In this document: in pieces, positions 8,680 through 16,569 of the stretch | Numbering within the stretch: position 1 is the stretch's first letter | Layout of the letters: each line of letters begins with the position of its first letter | Source: Alphaproteobacteria bacterium | GTDB lineage: Bacteria > Pseudomonadota > Alphaproteobacteria > Rhodospirillales > Casp-alpha2 | Assembly (NCBI GenBank): GCA_014382345.1 | Contig: JACNJX010000085.1 | Span: 1 to 64,000, forward strand | Reading direction: 5' to 3' | Length of the DNA: 64,000 bases | Translations under genes and position numbers: made by a program | Notes under the pieces: generated by a model | What the model saw: the letters and a program-made list of their open reading frames with translations, nothing else | Databases searched by the model: none | What the model was told of the DNA's origin: nothing

Positions 8680-9021
8680 TTATGGTCGGACTTGGGCAAT
8701 GCCGTCTTCAACGGTGTCACAGATGGTAAAAACCTTGTCCAGCCGCGCCAGTTCCAGAACCCGGCGCGCGCCTTCGCTGACCGCCACCAGGATCAGGTTC
8801 GACCCGGTCTTGCGGGCGCTTTGCAGGCTTTCCACCAGGGACGCGACCCCGGATGAATCGATGTAGCCGACTCCGCTCAGGTCGACCAGGACAGGCATCT
8901 TCCGGCCCACGCATTCCAACAGAACCTTGCGGGCATCGGGCGAGCTTTGCAGGTCGACGTCGCCCTCCAGGGCTACGATCACCGCGCCTCCGTCCTCTTT
9001 TATCTCGTGGTTCATTCCCAA
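8680..9021 (-). CDS. STAS-domain protein (anti-sigma-factor antagonist or MlaB-like)
   Basis: A 113-aa single STAS domain. It shows the VIVALEGDVDLQSSPDARK opening and the conserved GVGYIDSSGVASLV loop, where the Ser56/Ser57 pair sits at the phospho-acceptor position of SpoIIAA/RsbV proteins. It is placed 18 bp after a gene for a combined SpoIIE phosphatase and HATPase kinase, its expected enzyme partner. It is also directly before an MlaE permease, whose partner MlaB is itself a STAS protein. Sequence fits either role; the intact DSSG motif favours a phosphorylation switch. Confidence 0.85.
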   Translation of the reverse strand: MGMNHEIKEDGGAVIVALEGDVDLQSSPDARKVLLECVGRKMPVLVDLSGVGYIDSSGVASLVESLQSARKTGSNLILVAVSEGARRVLELARLDKVFTICDTVEDGIAQVRP

Positions 9022-9039
9022 AATCCTTTTTTATGGCTT

Positions 9040-10845
9040 TTACAGCCGCTTGATCATCCTCAAGAGATTGCCCCCGTCAACGGGCGGGTCCAGGAAATAG
9101 GTCTCGTCCATGACCTCGCGAATAAAATGGGTTCCCAGGCCACCGGGCTTAACATCATCCAATTCTCGGGGCTTAACCTTGGAAACATCTATGGTTTCCG
9201 CAAAATCCCTAAGTAGAATAATCAGTTCACCCTCGGTCCGGCAAATTTTTAGTTTAATTTTACCGTTCGGCGATCCGCCGTAGGCATGGCGGATAATGTT
9301 CTGGCAGGCCTCGTCCACGGCCAAAACAACGTCATGGGCCGGGTCTTTTCCCAGTCCACACAGCTTGGCCGCTTCGGTCACGGCATTGCGGATCGTCTTC
9401 AAACGGTCGGCACGGGATGGAACCGTGAGACTCAGCAGAAGCTCTTCTTCGACCGCGGCGGCCTCTATATCGACAGAAACCGGTTCGGGGCTTTCCCCCG
9501 CCTGGCGGGCGGCGTGGCCCTTGGCGTCGTCAATGGCGAGAAGTGTCAAATCGTCGCGCAACGCCGTGTCGCCGCGTTTTATCAGGCTGATGACCGCGTC
9601 CAGCCGGGTCGCGGTATCCTGCGCCGCATTGTCCCGGATCAGGGTTTTGAAGCCCTCCACTTCCAGTTCGCTGCCGTCTTCAAGATAGCCTTCGGTGACC
9701 CCGTCGGTGAAGATATAAAGGGTGCCGCCATCCAGGTGCAGCTCGATTTCGGGAAATTCATCCCCGTCGGCCAGGATCGGCGTGATGCCCACCGGCGGGG
9801 CTTCGGCCGGAAAATCCTGAAATTCCCCGTCCGGGCGATGAAACAGGGGCGGCTCGTGGCCGGCGTTGGCGAGGCGGATGATGCCGGTTTTTGGATCATA
9901 GATGCCGCCGGCCAGGGTCACGAACATGCCACGCGTCGCGGTTTCGCAGATTTCCGTGTTGACCCGCGCCATCAGGCGGCCCGGCGTGCGCACCGTCTTG
10001 CCCAGGCAGCGGTACAGGCTCGCCGTTTTCGCCATCAACAGGGCCGCGTTCATACCCTTGCCGGAGACATCGCCCAGGTTGAAGCAGATGCGCCCGTCAT
10101 CAAGCGGGAAAAAATCGTAAAAATCACCCGACACGGTGCGCGCCGGGTGATTAACGCCAACCACTGGGTAATCTTCACCGCCCGGTTCGGGCAGCAGCGA
10201 GCGTTGAATTTCAGCGGCCAACTCCAGTTCCCGCGCGAGGCGTTCTTGTTCGACCAGAGCTTCGGCCATGCGGGCGTTGATAATAGCCATGGCGGCCGAC
10301 GCGCTCATGGCCTCCAGCAGGTGCAGGTCGGAATCCGCGAACAGGCCGTCGCCGCCGCGCTTGTTGATCAATTCGATGGCGCCGATGCGCTCGTCCTTGA
10401 CGCTCATCGGCGCACACAGGATGGAGCGCGTGGTAAACCCGGTTTCTTCGTCGACGCCGCCGTGGAACGCCTTGTCTTTGCTGACGTCGCGGATGAATTC
10501 GCTGGCATTGCTCTGGACACAGCGCCCGACGATGCCCTGATCGGCCTCAAGCGTCAGGCCGATGATCTCGACCGGGCCGACGCTGGCGTGACAGCGCAAC
10601 GTTTCGCCCTCGTCATCCAGCATGAACAGTGCGCCGCCTTCGGCGTTCACGTAATTGGTGATATGTTCGATGGCGCGTTTCAGGGAGGCTTCGATATCCA
10701 GGGACGAAGCGAAATCCCGGCCCATGGCCGAGAGCAACTCCAGGTGGTCGAAAACATTGACCTCACCGCCGCTTTTGCCCCCACCGCCATGACCAGAGGA
10801 CTCCGCCGGGCTTTCCGGTTTCGTGCTGGATTTCTCTTTCGCCAT
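9040..10845 (-). CDS. GAF-SpoIIE phosphatase-HATPase signalling protein
   Basis: A 601-aa soluble regulator with three domains. A GAF domain (about residues 45-195) has SDLHLLEAMSASAAMAI near its end. A short coiled linker LARELELAAEIQRSLLP leads into a PP2C-type SpoIIE/RsbU phosphatase (about 225-430: VSGDFYDFF, GDVSGKGMNAAL). A C-terminal RsbW-like HATPase (about 475-600) has the N-box AVDEACQNIIRHAYGG. The protein could therefore both phosphorylate and dephosphorylate a STAS partner, which is encoded next. The start is taken at 10845; the frame stays open to 10941, so a 32-residue longer form is possible. Confidence 0.88.
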   Translation of the reverse strand: MAKEKSSTKPESPAESSGHGGGGKSGGEVNVFDHLELLSAMGRDFASSLDIEASLKRAIEHITNYVNAEGGALFMLDDEGETLRCHASVGPVEIIGLTLEADQGIVGRCVQSNASEFIRDVSKDKAFHGGVDEETGFTTRSILCAPMSVKDERIGAIELINKRGGDGLFADSDLHLLEAMSASAAMAIINARMAEALVEQERLARELELAAEIQRSLLPEPGGEDYPVVGVNHPARTVSGDFYDFFPLDDGRICFNLGDVSGKGMNAALLMAKTASLYRCLGKTVRTPGRLMARVNTEICETATRGMFVTLAGGIYDPKTGIIRLANAGHEPPLFHRPDGEFQDFPAEAPPVGITPILADGDEFPEIELHLDGGTLYIFTDGVTEGYLEDGSELEVEGFKTLIRDNAAQDTATRLDAVISLIKRGDTALRDDLTLLAIDDAKGHAARQAGESPEPVSVDIEAAAVEEELLLSLTVPSRADRLKTIRNAVTEAAKLCGLGKDPAHDVVLAVDEACQNIIRHAYGGSPNGKIKLKICRTEGELIILLRDFAETIDVSKVKPRELDDVKPGGLGTHFIREVMDETYFLDPPVDGGNLLRMIKRL

Positions 10846-11006
10846 CGTGCCGCAAGTCCCCCTGAACGACGGTTCGGAATAAAATTCCCCCATAACGCCA
10901 ACACGATAAACCGGGACTGCCGCCAATGCCAGCAGCGACACCGCTACCGGAAAATGCTAGAATGCCTGTTCCTGAAAACACCGGGATGCAGGGAGATAAA
11001 ACCGAA

Positions 11007-11228
11007 ATGGCGGACACCGCTCCCGTCGAGCTTTCTTCAGAACTGACCTGCCCCGAGTGCGGGCACAAAAAGACCGAGGAAATGCCGACCGACGCCTGCA
11101 CCTATTTCTACGAGTGTGAAAACTGCAAGACCCTGTTGAAACCCAACAAGGGAAACTGCTGCGTGTTCTGTTCCTTCGGCTCGGTGCCCTGCCCGCCGGT
11201 TCAAAAAGACGGCAAAGGCAGCTGCTGA
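11007..11228 (+). CDS. Small cysteine-rich GDCCVxC-type protein
   Basis: A 73-aa protein with seven cysteines: a CPECGHKK pair, CENC, and the final CCVFCSFGSVPCPP block. That block matches the small GDCCVxC protein family, with Asn replacing the Asp. The spacing suggests a zinc-ribbon-like or metal-binding fold. Function is unknown. The ATG at 11007 has GGGAGA about 10 nt upstream; longer in-frame starts back to 10926 would overlap the divergent phosphatase gene's 5' region. Homologues are often found near metal or redox genes, but no specific role can be claimed here. Confidence 0.75.
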   Translation: MADTAPVELSSELTCPECGHKKTEEMPTDACTYFYECENCKTLLKPNKGNCCVFCSFGSVPCPPVQKDGKGSC

Positions 11229-11255
11229 AGGCCCTTCTAAAGGCTTTAAGCTCGT

Positions 11256-11663
11256 TTAGCTGCCGCCCGGCTCGGCCTCTTCTTCGGTCGAGCGGTAGCG
11301 GTACTGGAGCGCCACGGACAGGCCCTTGAGCGGCGGCAGGATGGCCATGGTCGCCGCGATCGACAGCGGCCCCCAGAGCGCAGCATGCACCCAGAGCGGC
11401 GGCTGATAGGAAAGCTCCAGCCATAGCGCCAGGTCGACGAGGATGCCGCCCAGCACCAGGATCGCCGGCACCACGGGGCCATCGCCGACGTCATGGCCGG
11501 TGAAGCCCAGCCCGCAGACAGCGCAGGCATCGGTAAATTTGAGGTATTTTTGGAACAGGCGGCCCTGGCCGCAACGGGGACACCGGCCACGAAGGCCGGC
11601 GCGGGTCATTTTCCCGGTGCCGGGTGGACCCGCCGGAGGGGAATTGCCGTTTTCCGTGTTCAC
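11256..11663 (-). CDS. DUF983 family membrane protein
   Basis: A 135-aa protein with an N-terminal zinc-ribbon-like CPRCGQGRLF...CAVCGLGF pair and two membrane helices (about residues 63-83 and 95-115), the layout of DUF983. It is the last gene of the cytochrome c oxidase cluster, 32 bp after ctaE, as commonly seen in alphaproteobacteria. A role in oxidase assembly or copper/heme handling is inferred from that position only. Confidence 0.85.
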   Translation of the reverse strand: MNTENGNSPPAGPPGTGKMTRAGLRGRCPRCGQGRLFQKYLKFTDACAVCGLGFTGHDVGDGPVVPAILVLGGILVDLALWLELSYQPPLWVHAALWGPLSIAATMAILPPLKGLSVALQYRYRSTEEEAEPGGS

Positions 11664-11695
11664 GGCGATCCCCCTCGGCTAGTCGATCTTTGGCG

Positions 11696-12511
11696 TTAGG
11701 CCGGCGTGTATCCGGAGCCGCCCCACCAGTAGATGGACACGAACAGGAACAGCCACACCACGTCAACGAAGTGCCAGTACCAGGCGGCGGCTTCGAAGCC
11801 GATATGGCCTTCCGGCGTGAAGTGTTCGGCGCGGGCGCGGAACCAGCAGACGATCAGGAAGATCGTGCCGACAATCACGTGGAAGCCGTGAAAGCCGGTC
11901 GCCAGATAAAAGGTCGACGAATAAATGCCGTCGGTGAACTTGAACGTGGCGTGGATGTATTCGTAGGCCTGGAAGCCGGTAAAGGTCAGCCCCAGCAGGA
12001 CCGTCAGCAACAGGCCGTTGGCCGTCGCCTTGTGGTTGCCCTTGAGCAGTTGATGGTGCGCGTAGGTCACGGTCGCGCCCGACGATAGCAGGATCAGCGT
12101 GTTCAGGAACGGAACCGTCCAAGCATCCAGCGGCACAACGCCTTCAGGCGGCCATACCTCATGCGCCATGACCGACAGAAACGGCACCGTGGAATTAAAA
12201 TAGGCCCAGAAGAAGGCGAAGAAGAACATCACCTCGGACGCGATGAAGAACACCATGCCCATGCGCAGGCCGTGGCGCACGGTCTCGGTGTGGTCGACGC
12301 CACTGCGGCCTTCGGTGACGACATCGCGCCACCAGCCCCAGGCGGTGTAAAGCAGGATACCGACCCCTACCAAAAACAGATAGATAGGGCCTTCCTTCAT
12401 ATACCAGACACCCCCGAACGCCATCGTCAGGGCGGCAATGGTTCCGACCAGCGGCCATTTGCTGGGGGGCACCATGTGGAAGGGATGTTTTTTTACGGTG
12501 TCGCTTGCCAT
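11696..12511 (-). CDS. ctaE: Cytochrome c oxidase subunit III
   Basis: A 271-aa polytopic protein of the COX3 family. Signatures include HPFHMVPPSKWPLVG, the WWRDVVTEG loop, the EVMFFFAFFWAYF helix, and the final YWHFVDVVWLFLF helix with the conserved Trp-His. It packs against subunit I and stabilises the oxidase in the inner membrane. The gene follows ctaG with a 49-bp gap on the same strand. Confidence 0.97.
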   Translation of the reverse strand: MASDTVKKHPFHMVPPSKWPLVGTIAALTMAFGGVWYMKEGPIYLFLVGVGILLYTAWGWWRDVVTEGRSGVDHTETVRHGLRMGMVFFIASEVMFFFAFFWAYFNSTVPFLSVMAHEVWPPEGVVPLDAWTVPFLNTLILLSSGATVTYAHHQLLKGNHKATANGLLLTVLLGLTFTGFQAYEYIHATFKFTDGIYSSTFYLATGFHGFHVIVGTIFLIVCWFRARAEHFTPEGHIGFEAAAWYWHFVDVVWLFLFVSIYWWGGSGYTPA

Positions 12512-12560
12512 GTATCGTTCTCCTTAAAGGAATCCGGACCGGACCCTTATCGTCTCTGCA

Positions 12561-13178
12561 TTAACTCTTTAATTTTTTACCGGTAATTATTTTACCGGAC
12601 GGGCCCGTCACCGGGGCCGGCGCCTTCACCTGTTTCGCGGTCTTGTCTTCCGGACTGCGGAAAAACGTATAAGACAGCGTAATCGTCTTGATCTCGCGGG
12701 TGTTGGGATCGTCAAAAATTTCCGGATCGACGTAGAACTGCACGCCCATGGAGGCCTCCTCACCCGCCGTCAGGCGCTGTTCGGTAAAACAGAAGCAGTC
12801 GATCTTGGAAAAATATTGCGCCGCCTTGTAGGGCGTCACGTTGAAGGCCGATGTCCCGGTTGTCGCCGTCGGACCCAGGTTGCGGGCCAGATAAACGGCC
12901 TTGGTCGGAACCCCTGCATTGACGGTGATTTCCCGCTGACCCGGCTTGAAGCTCCACGCCAGGTTGGGGTTGACGTTAGCGTCGAACCGGATGGCGATGG
13001 TTTTCCGGGACGGCTTGACCGCCACACCTTCCGCCACCTGGGTCGTGCCACCGTAACCCGTCACCTGACAGAACAGCTTGTAGAGAGGAACCGAGGCAAA
13101 GGCCAACCCCACCATCCCGCCAGCGATGCTGAACAGGATGATGGCGGTTTTGCCGTTTTTGGAAGTGGCCTTGGCCAT
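12561..13178 (-). CDS. ctaG: Cytochrome c oxidase assembly protein CtaG/Cox11
   Basis: A 205-aa Cox11-type copper chaperone with one N-terminal membrane helix (about residues 12-33) and a periplasmic immunoglobulin-like domain. It contains the CFCF copper-binding motif (KIDCFCFTEQRL) and the VQFYVDPEI strand. It would deliver copper to the CuB site of subunit I. It lies between ctaD and ctaE, the usual alphaproteobacterial order. The last about 25 residues are Lys- and Pro-rich. Confidence 0.95.
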   Translation of the reverse strand: MAKATSKNGKTAIILFSIAGGMVGLAFASVPLYKLFCQVTGYGGTTQVAEGVAVKPSRKTIAIRFDANVNPNLAWSFKPGQREITVNAGVPTKAVYLARNLGPTATTGTSAFNVTPYKAAQYFSKIDCFCFTEQRLTAGEEASMGVQFYVDPEIFDDPNTREIKTITLSYTFFRSPEDKTAKQVKAPAPVTGPSGKIITGKKLKS

Positions 13179-13203
13179 AATCGGTTTCCGTCCCTCAAAC
13201 AGC

Positions 13204-14814
13204 CTATTCGGCCGCCTGTTTGCCGGTCATGTCGGGCAGGTCTTCGTGGGTGTGGAACGGCGCCGGGCTGTCGACGGTCCATTCCAAGGTCGTCGCACCC
13301 TCGCCCCACTGGTTGCCAGGAATTTTTTCGCCGGACGTCAGGGTCTTCCACACGATGTAGAAGAACAGCAAGGTCGCCGCCGACGTGATGTAGGACCCGA
13401 TGGAACTGACATAGTTCCAGCCGGCGTAGGCGTCCGGGTAATCCGGAATCCGCCGCGGCATCCCGGCCATGCCCAGGAAGTGCTGCGGGAAGAACAGAAC
13501 GTTGACGCCGATGAAGAACAGCCAGAAATGCAGTTTCGCCAGGGTTTTCGGATACTGGCGTCCGCTCATCTTGCCGATCCAGTAATAGAACCCGGCGAAC
13601 ATGGCGAAGACCGCGGCGATCGCCATCACATAATGAAAGTGAGCAACCACGAAATAGGTATCGTGGAAGGCCAGGTCCATGCCGGAGTTGGCCAGCGCCA
13701 CGCCGGTCACACCGCCCATGACGAACAGCCAGATAAAGCCGAAGGCGAACAGCATAGGCGTGCGGAAGTCGATGGACCCGCCCCACATGGTCGCCAGCCA
13801 GCTGAAGATCTTGATGCCCGTGGGCACCGCGATGACCAGCGTCGCGGCAATGAAATAGGCCCGCGTGTCGACATCCAGGCCGACCGTGTACATGTGGTGC
13901 GCCCACACGACGAAGCCGACGAAGCCGATGGAGACCATGGCATAGGCCATGCCGAGATAACCGAACACCGGCTTTTTCGAGAACGTGGAAACGATCTGGC
14001 TGATAATGCCGAAAGCCGGAATGATGATGATGTACACTTCCGGGTGGCCGAAGAACCAGAACAGGTGCTGCCACAGGACCGGATCGCCGCCGGCGGCGAC
14101 ATTGAAAAACGCAGTGCCGAAGTTACGGTCGGTCAGCAGCATGGTCAGCGCGCCGGCCAGAACCGGAAGCGCCAGCAAAAGCAGGAACGCCGTCACCAGG
14201 ATCGCCCACACGAACAATGGCATACGGTGCAGGGTCAGGCCTGGCGCCCGCATGTTGAGGATCGTGGTGATGAAGTTGATGGCGCCCAGAATAGAGGACG
14301 CGCCGGCCAGATGCAGACTCAGGATGCCGAAGTCCACGGCCGCGCCGGGATGGAAGTCGATGCTCGACAGCGGCGGATAAACCGTCCAGCCGGTGCCCGG
14401 ACCGCCTTGCGTGAAGGCCGCAACCAGCAACAGCACCAGGGCGGCGGCCAACAGCCAGAAACTGATATTGTTCATGCGCGGGAACGCCATATCCGGTGCA
14501 CCGATCATCAAGGGAACGAACCAGTTTCCGAAGCCGCCGATCATCGCCGGCATAACGACGAAGAACACCATGACAAAGCCGTGTCCGGTGACCAGCACGT
14601 TATAGAACTGGAAATCGGGGAAGTACTGGATGCCCGGATCCTGCAATTCCAGCCGGATCAGGAACGACATGGCGCCGCCGACAAAGGCCGCAATAACCGA
14701 AAGCACGATATACAACGTGCCGATGTCCTTGTGGTTGGTGGAAAAGAGCCACCTGCGCCACCCCTTCGGGGTGTGATCGTGGTCGTCGTGCGCTGCCGCT
14801 GCTTCGTTAGCCAT
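13204..14814 (-). CDS. ctaD: Cytochrome c oxidase subunit I (aa3 type)
   Basis: A 536-aa heme-copper oxidase catalytic subunit. All metal ligands are present: the CuB His and cross-linked Tyr in [12 protein letters not shown], the CuB pair in [11 protein letters not shown], and the heme ligands in [16 protein letters not shown]-like [16 protein letters not shown] is also present, so this is a canonical type A oxidase. The ATG at 14814 is preferred because AGAGG lies 7 nt upstream; five more codons are open upstream. This is the genuine terminal oxidase, in contrast to the degenerate relative at 16556. Confidence 0.98.
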   Translation of the reverse strand: MANEAAAAHDDHDHTPKGWRRWLFSTNHKDIGTLYIVLSVIAAFVGGAMSFLIRLELQDPGIQYFPDFQFYNVLVTGHGFVMVFFVVMPAMIGGFGNWFVPLMIGAPDMAFPRMNNISFWLLAAALVLLLVAAFTQGGPGTGWTVYPPLSSIDFHPGAAVDFGILSLHLAGASSILGAINFITTILNMRAPGLTLHRMPLFVWAILVTAFLLLLALPVLAGALTMLLTDRNFGTAFFNVAAGGDPVLWQHLFWFFGHPEVYIIIIPAFGIISQIVSTFSKKPVFGYLGMAYAMVSIGFVGFVVWAHHMYTVGLDVDTRAYFIAATLVIAVPTGIKIFSWLATMWGGSIDFRTPMLFAFGFIWLFVMGGVTGVALANSGMDLAFHDTYFVVAHFHYVMAIAAVFAMFAGFYYWIGKMSGRQYPKTLAKLHFWLFFIGVNVLFFPQHFLGMAGMPRRIPDYPDAYAGWNYVSSIGSYITSAATLLFFYIVWKTLTSGEKIPGNQWGEGATTLEWTVDSPAPFHTHEDLPDMTGKQAAE

Positions 14815-14862
14815 AATCAATCCTCTCAAAAAACCTTTTGCGCTGTAACCTTAAGCCGGGGC

Positions 14863-15720
14863 CTAGCGGGTTACGGCGTCGGCGCTGACCACCTGGATCG
14901 CGCGCTCATCATCCTTGCTGGCGAATTTTTCCTTGGCCGTTTTTGTCCAGGCTTCGAAATCAGCCTTGGATACGGCCCGAATGTGGATCGGCATGAAGCC
15001 GTGGTTGACGCCGCACAACTCGGAACACATGCCGTAATAGCTGCCTTCCTTGTTGATGTTGACCCACGTTTCGTTGGTCCGGCCCGGCGTCGTGTCGAGC
15101 TTCAGCCCGAGCGACGGGACGGCCCAGTTGTGAATCACGTCATTGGACGTCAGCAGCAGGCGCACATTGGTCTTTACCGGCAAGACGACTTCATTGTCGA
15201 CCGTCAGCAACCGGGGCTGGCCCTTTTTCAGTTCCTCTTTGGGAACGATGATGCTGTCGAATTCAATCTCGCCGTGATCGGGGTAGGTATAGGACCAGTA
15301 CCACTGGTTGCCGGTGACCTTGAGGGTCATTTCGGCGTCCTTGGTGCTGTCGGCATAATACAGAAGCTTCAGCGACGGCACCGCGATGGCGATCAGGATC
15401 AGGATCGGGACGCCGGTCCAGACAACTTCCAGCATGGTGTTGTGGGTGGTTTTCGACGGCACCGGGTTGGACTTCGCGTTAAACCGGAAGATGATGTAGC
15501 CCATGATCGCCAGAACGAGAATGACGATTCCCACTTCCATGACAAACAGAATATCGTGGAATTCGACGATCCGTTCCATGGTCGGCGAGGCTGCCTCCTG
15601 GAACCACATCTGCCAGGGCTTGGAGCGCCCCTCGGCCAGTTCTCCGGCGAGCGCCTGGCCGGCAAAAAACAAGGTGCCCGGCACAAGTGCCAGCGCAAGT
15701 AGTCTTACATTTTTAAGCAT
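14863..15720 (-). CDS. ctaC: Cytochrome c oxidase subunit II
   Basis: A 285-aa protein with a signal peptide (cleavage near AGQALAG), two membrane helices and a periplasmic cupredoxin domain. The CuA centre is visible as the CSELCGVNHGFMPIH block, with the upstream TSNDVIHNWAVP His and the aromatic patch QWYWSYTYP for electron entry from cytochrome c. It is the first gene of the oxidase operon. The 324-bp gap to the next gene (15721-16044) holds the divergent promoters but shows no recognisable boxes. Confidence 0.97.
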   Translation of the reverse strand: MLKNVRLLALALVPGTLFFAGQALAGELAEGRSKPWQMWFQEAASPTMERIVEFHDILFVMEVGIVILVLAIMGYIIFRFNAKSNPVPSKTTHNTMLEVVWTGVPILILIAIAVPSLKLLYYADSTKDAEMTLKVTGNQWYWSYTYPDHGEIEFDSIIVPKEELKKGQPRLLTVDNEVVLPVKTNVRLLLTSNDVIHNWAVPSLGLKLDTTPGRTNETWVNINKEGSYYGMCSELCGVNHGFMPIHIRAVSKADFEAWTKTAKEKFASKDDERAIQVVSADAVTR

Positions 15721-16044
15721 TCAACCCGTCCCAATGATGCGAAAATTTCGGAATTTGAATTTCGGGGGTTCCTTTTATCCGCAAGGTTCCATTCAGGCAA
15801 GGGGCCTGAGCAACTATATTCGGAAAATCTATACTGTTTGGAAGCAACAATCCCCACCAGCGTATTCCTGATGCGGAATCGCTGTCCCCCTCTATTAACG
15901 TTCAAGCCTCTTTCCCGGCACATATACATACTATTGTTATGGTTTTTGCAAGACCCAAACTCATGGCCGATTGCATCCGGGTCGTTGTCGGAGTATGAAG
16001 CACACCGTCCAACGCCAAAGGAGAATCTTCTTCGGGAGAACCGC

Positions 16045-16134
16045 ATGACCATGAACAAAAAAATAGCCACCGCCTTGATCCTCGCCGCCTTCGCGGTGTT
16101 CATGTATGCATCCATATTCATCAAGCTGTCCTGA
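16045..16134 (+). CDS. 29-aa single-helix membrane peptide upstream of a DUF420 gene
   Basis: A 29-codon frame: a basic start (MTMNKK) followed by about 20 hydrophobic residues (IATALILAAFAVFMYASIFI) and a short KLS end. GGGAGAA lies 6-8 nt before the ATG, which is a strong ribosome binding site. The stop codon is immediately followed by the ATG of the DUF420 gene with no gap, so the two are probably translationally coupled. The size and place resemble small cytochrome-oxidase assembly peptides, but no homology can be asserted. It is easily missed because of its length. Confidence 0.6.
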   Translation: MTMNKKIATALILAAFAVFMYASIFIKLS

Positions 16135-16569
16135 ATGCTTGAAATACAAGACCTGACCCACGTCATCGCCGGCCTCAACGCGGCGTCCGTCGTCGCCCTG
16201 AGCTTCGGATTCGCCTTTATACGCGGCGGTGACAAAACCCGCCACCGCGCCGCCATGTTGACGGCGTTGGGGCTGTCCTTTGTATTTTTGGTTTTTTATG
16301 TCATTTACAAGGCCAATTCCGGATTTGCCAAATTCGGCGGCGAAGGCCTTATTCGCCCGGTTTACTTCACCATCCTCTTTATTCACGTCGTCGGTGCCAT
16401 AGCCCTGGTGCCCATGGTGCCCCGGCTGGTGTATCTCGCCTTCAGGGAACGATTCGACGCGCACCGCCGCCTCGCCCGGTGGACATGGCCGCTTTGGATG
16501 TTCGTCGGCATTTCCGGCGTTGTGGTTTACGTCATGGCCGTGCACATTTACGCCCATGTCCCGAACTGA
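16135..16569 (+). CDS. DUF420 family membrane protein (CtaM/YozB-like)
   Basis: A 144-aa protein with four predicted membrane helices (about residues 10-30, 42-60, 78-98, 118-138) and two conserved His-bearing stretches: DLTHVIAGLNA near the start and IHVVGAIALVP in the third helix. The Gram-positive relative CtaM is needed for oxidase maturation. It is divergent from ctaC and overlaps the start of the next gene by 14 bp, so it likely acts with that heme-copper-like protein or with ctaB. Confidence 0.8.
   Translation: MLEIQDLTHVIAGLNAASVVALSFGFAFIRGGDKTRHRAAMLTALGLSFVFLVFYVIYKANSGFAKFGGEGLIRPVYFTILFIHVVGAIALVPMVPRLVYLAFRERFDAHRRLARWTWPLWMFVGISGVVVYVMAVHIYAHVPN

Noticed and set aside
9286-11046. 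586-aa plus-strand open frame
   Set aside because: Antisense to the GAF/SpoIIE/HATPase gene, with no recognisable domain and low-complexity composition.
13126-15702. 858-aa plus-strand open frame across ctaG, ctaD and ctaC
   Set aside because: It is antisense to three unmistakable oxidase genes, is rich in His, Arg, Gln and Asp with no domain, and arises from high-GC codon bias.
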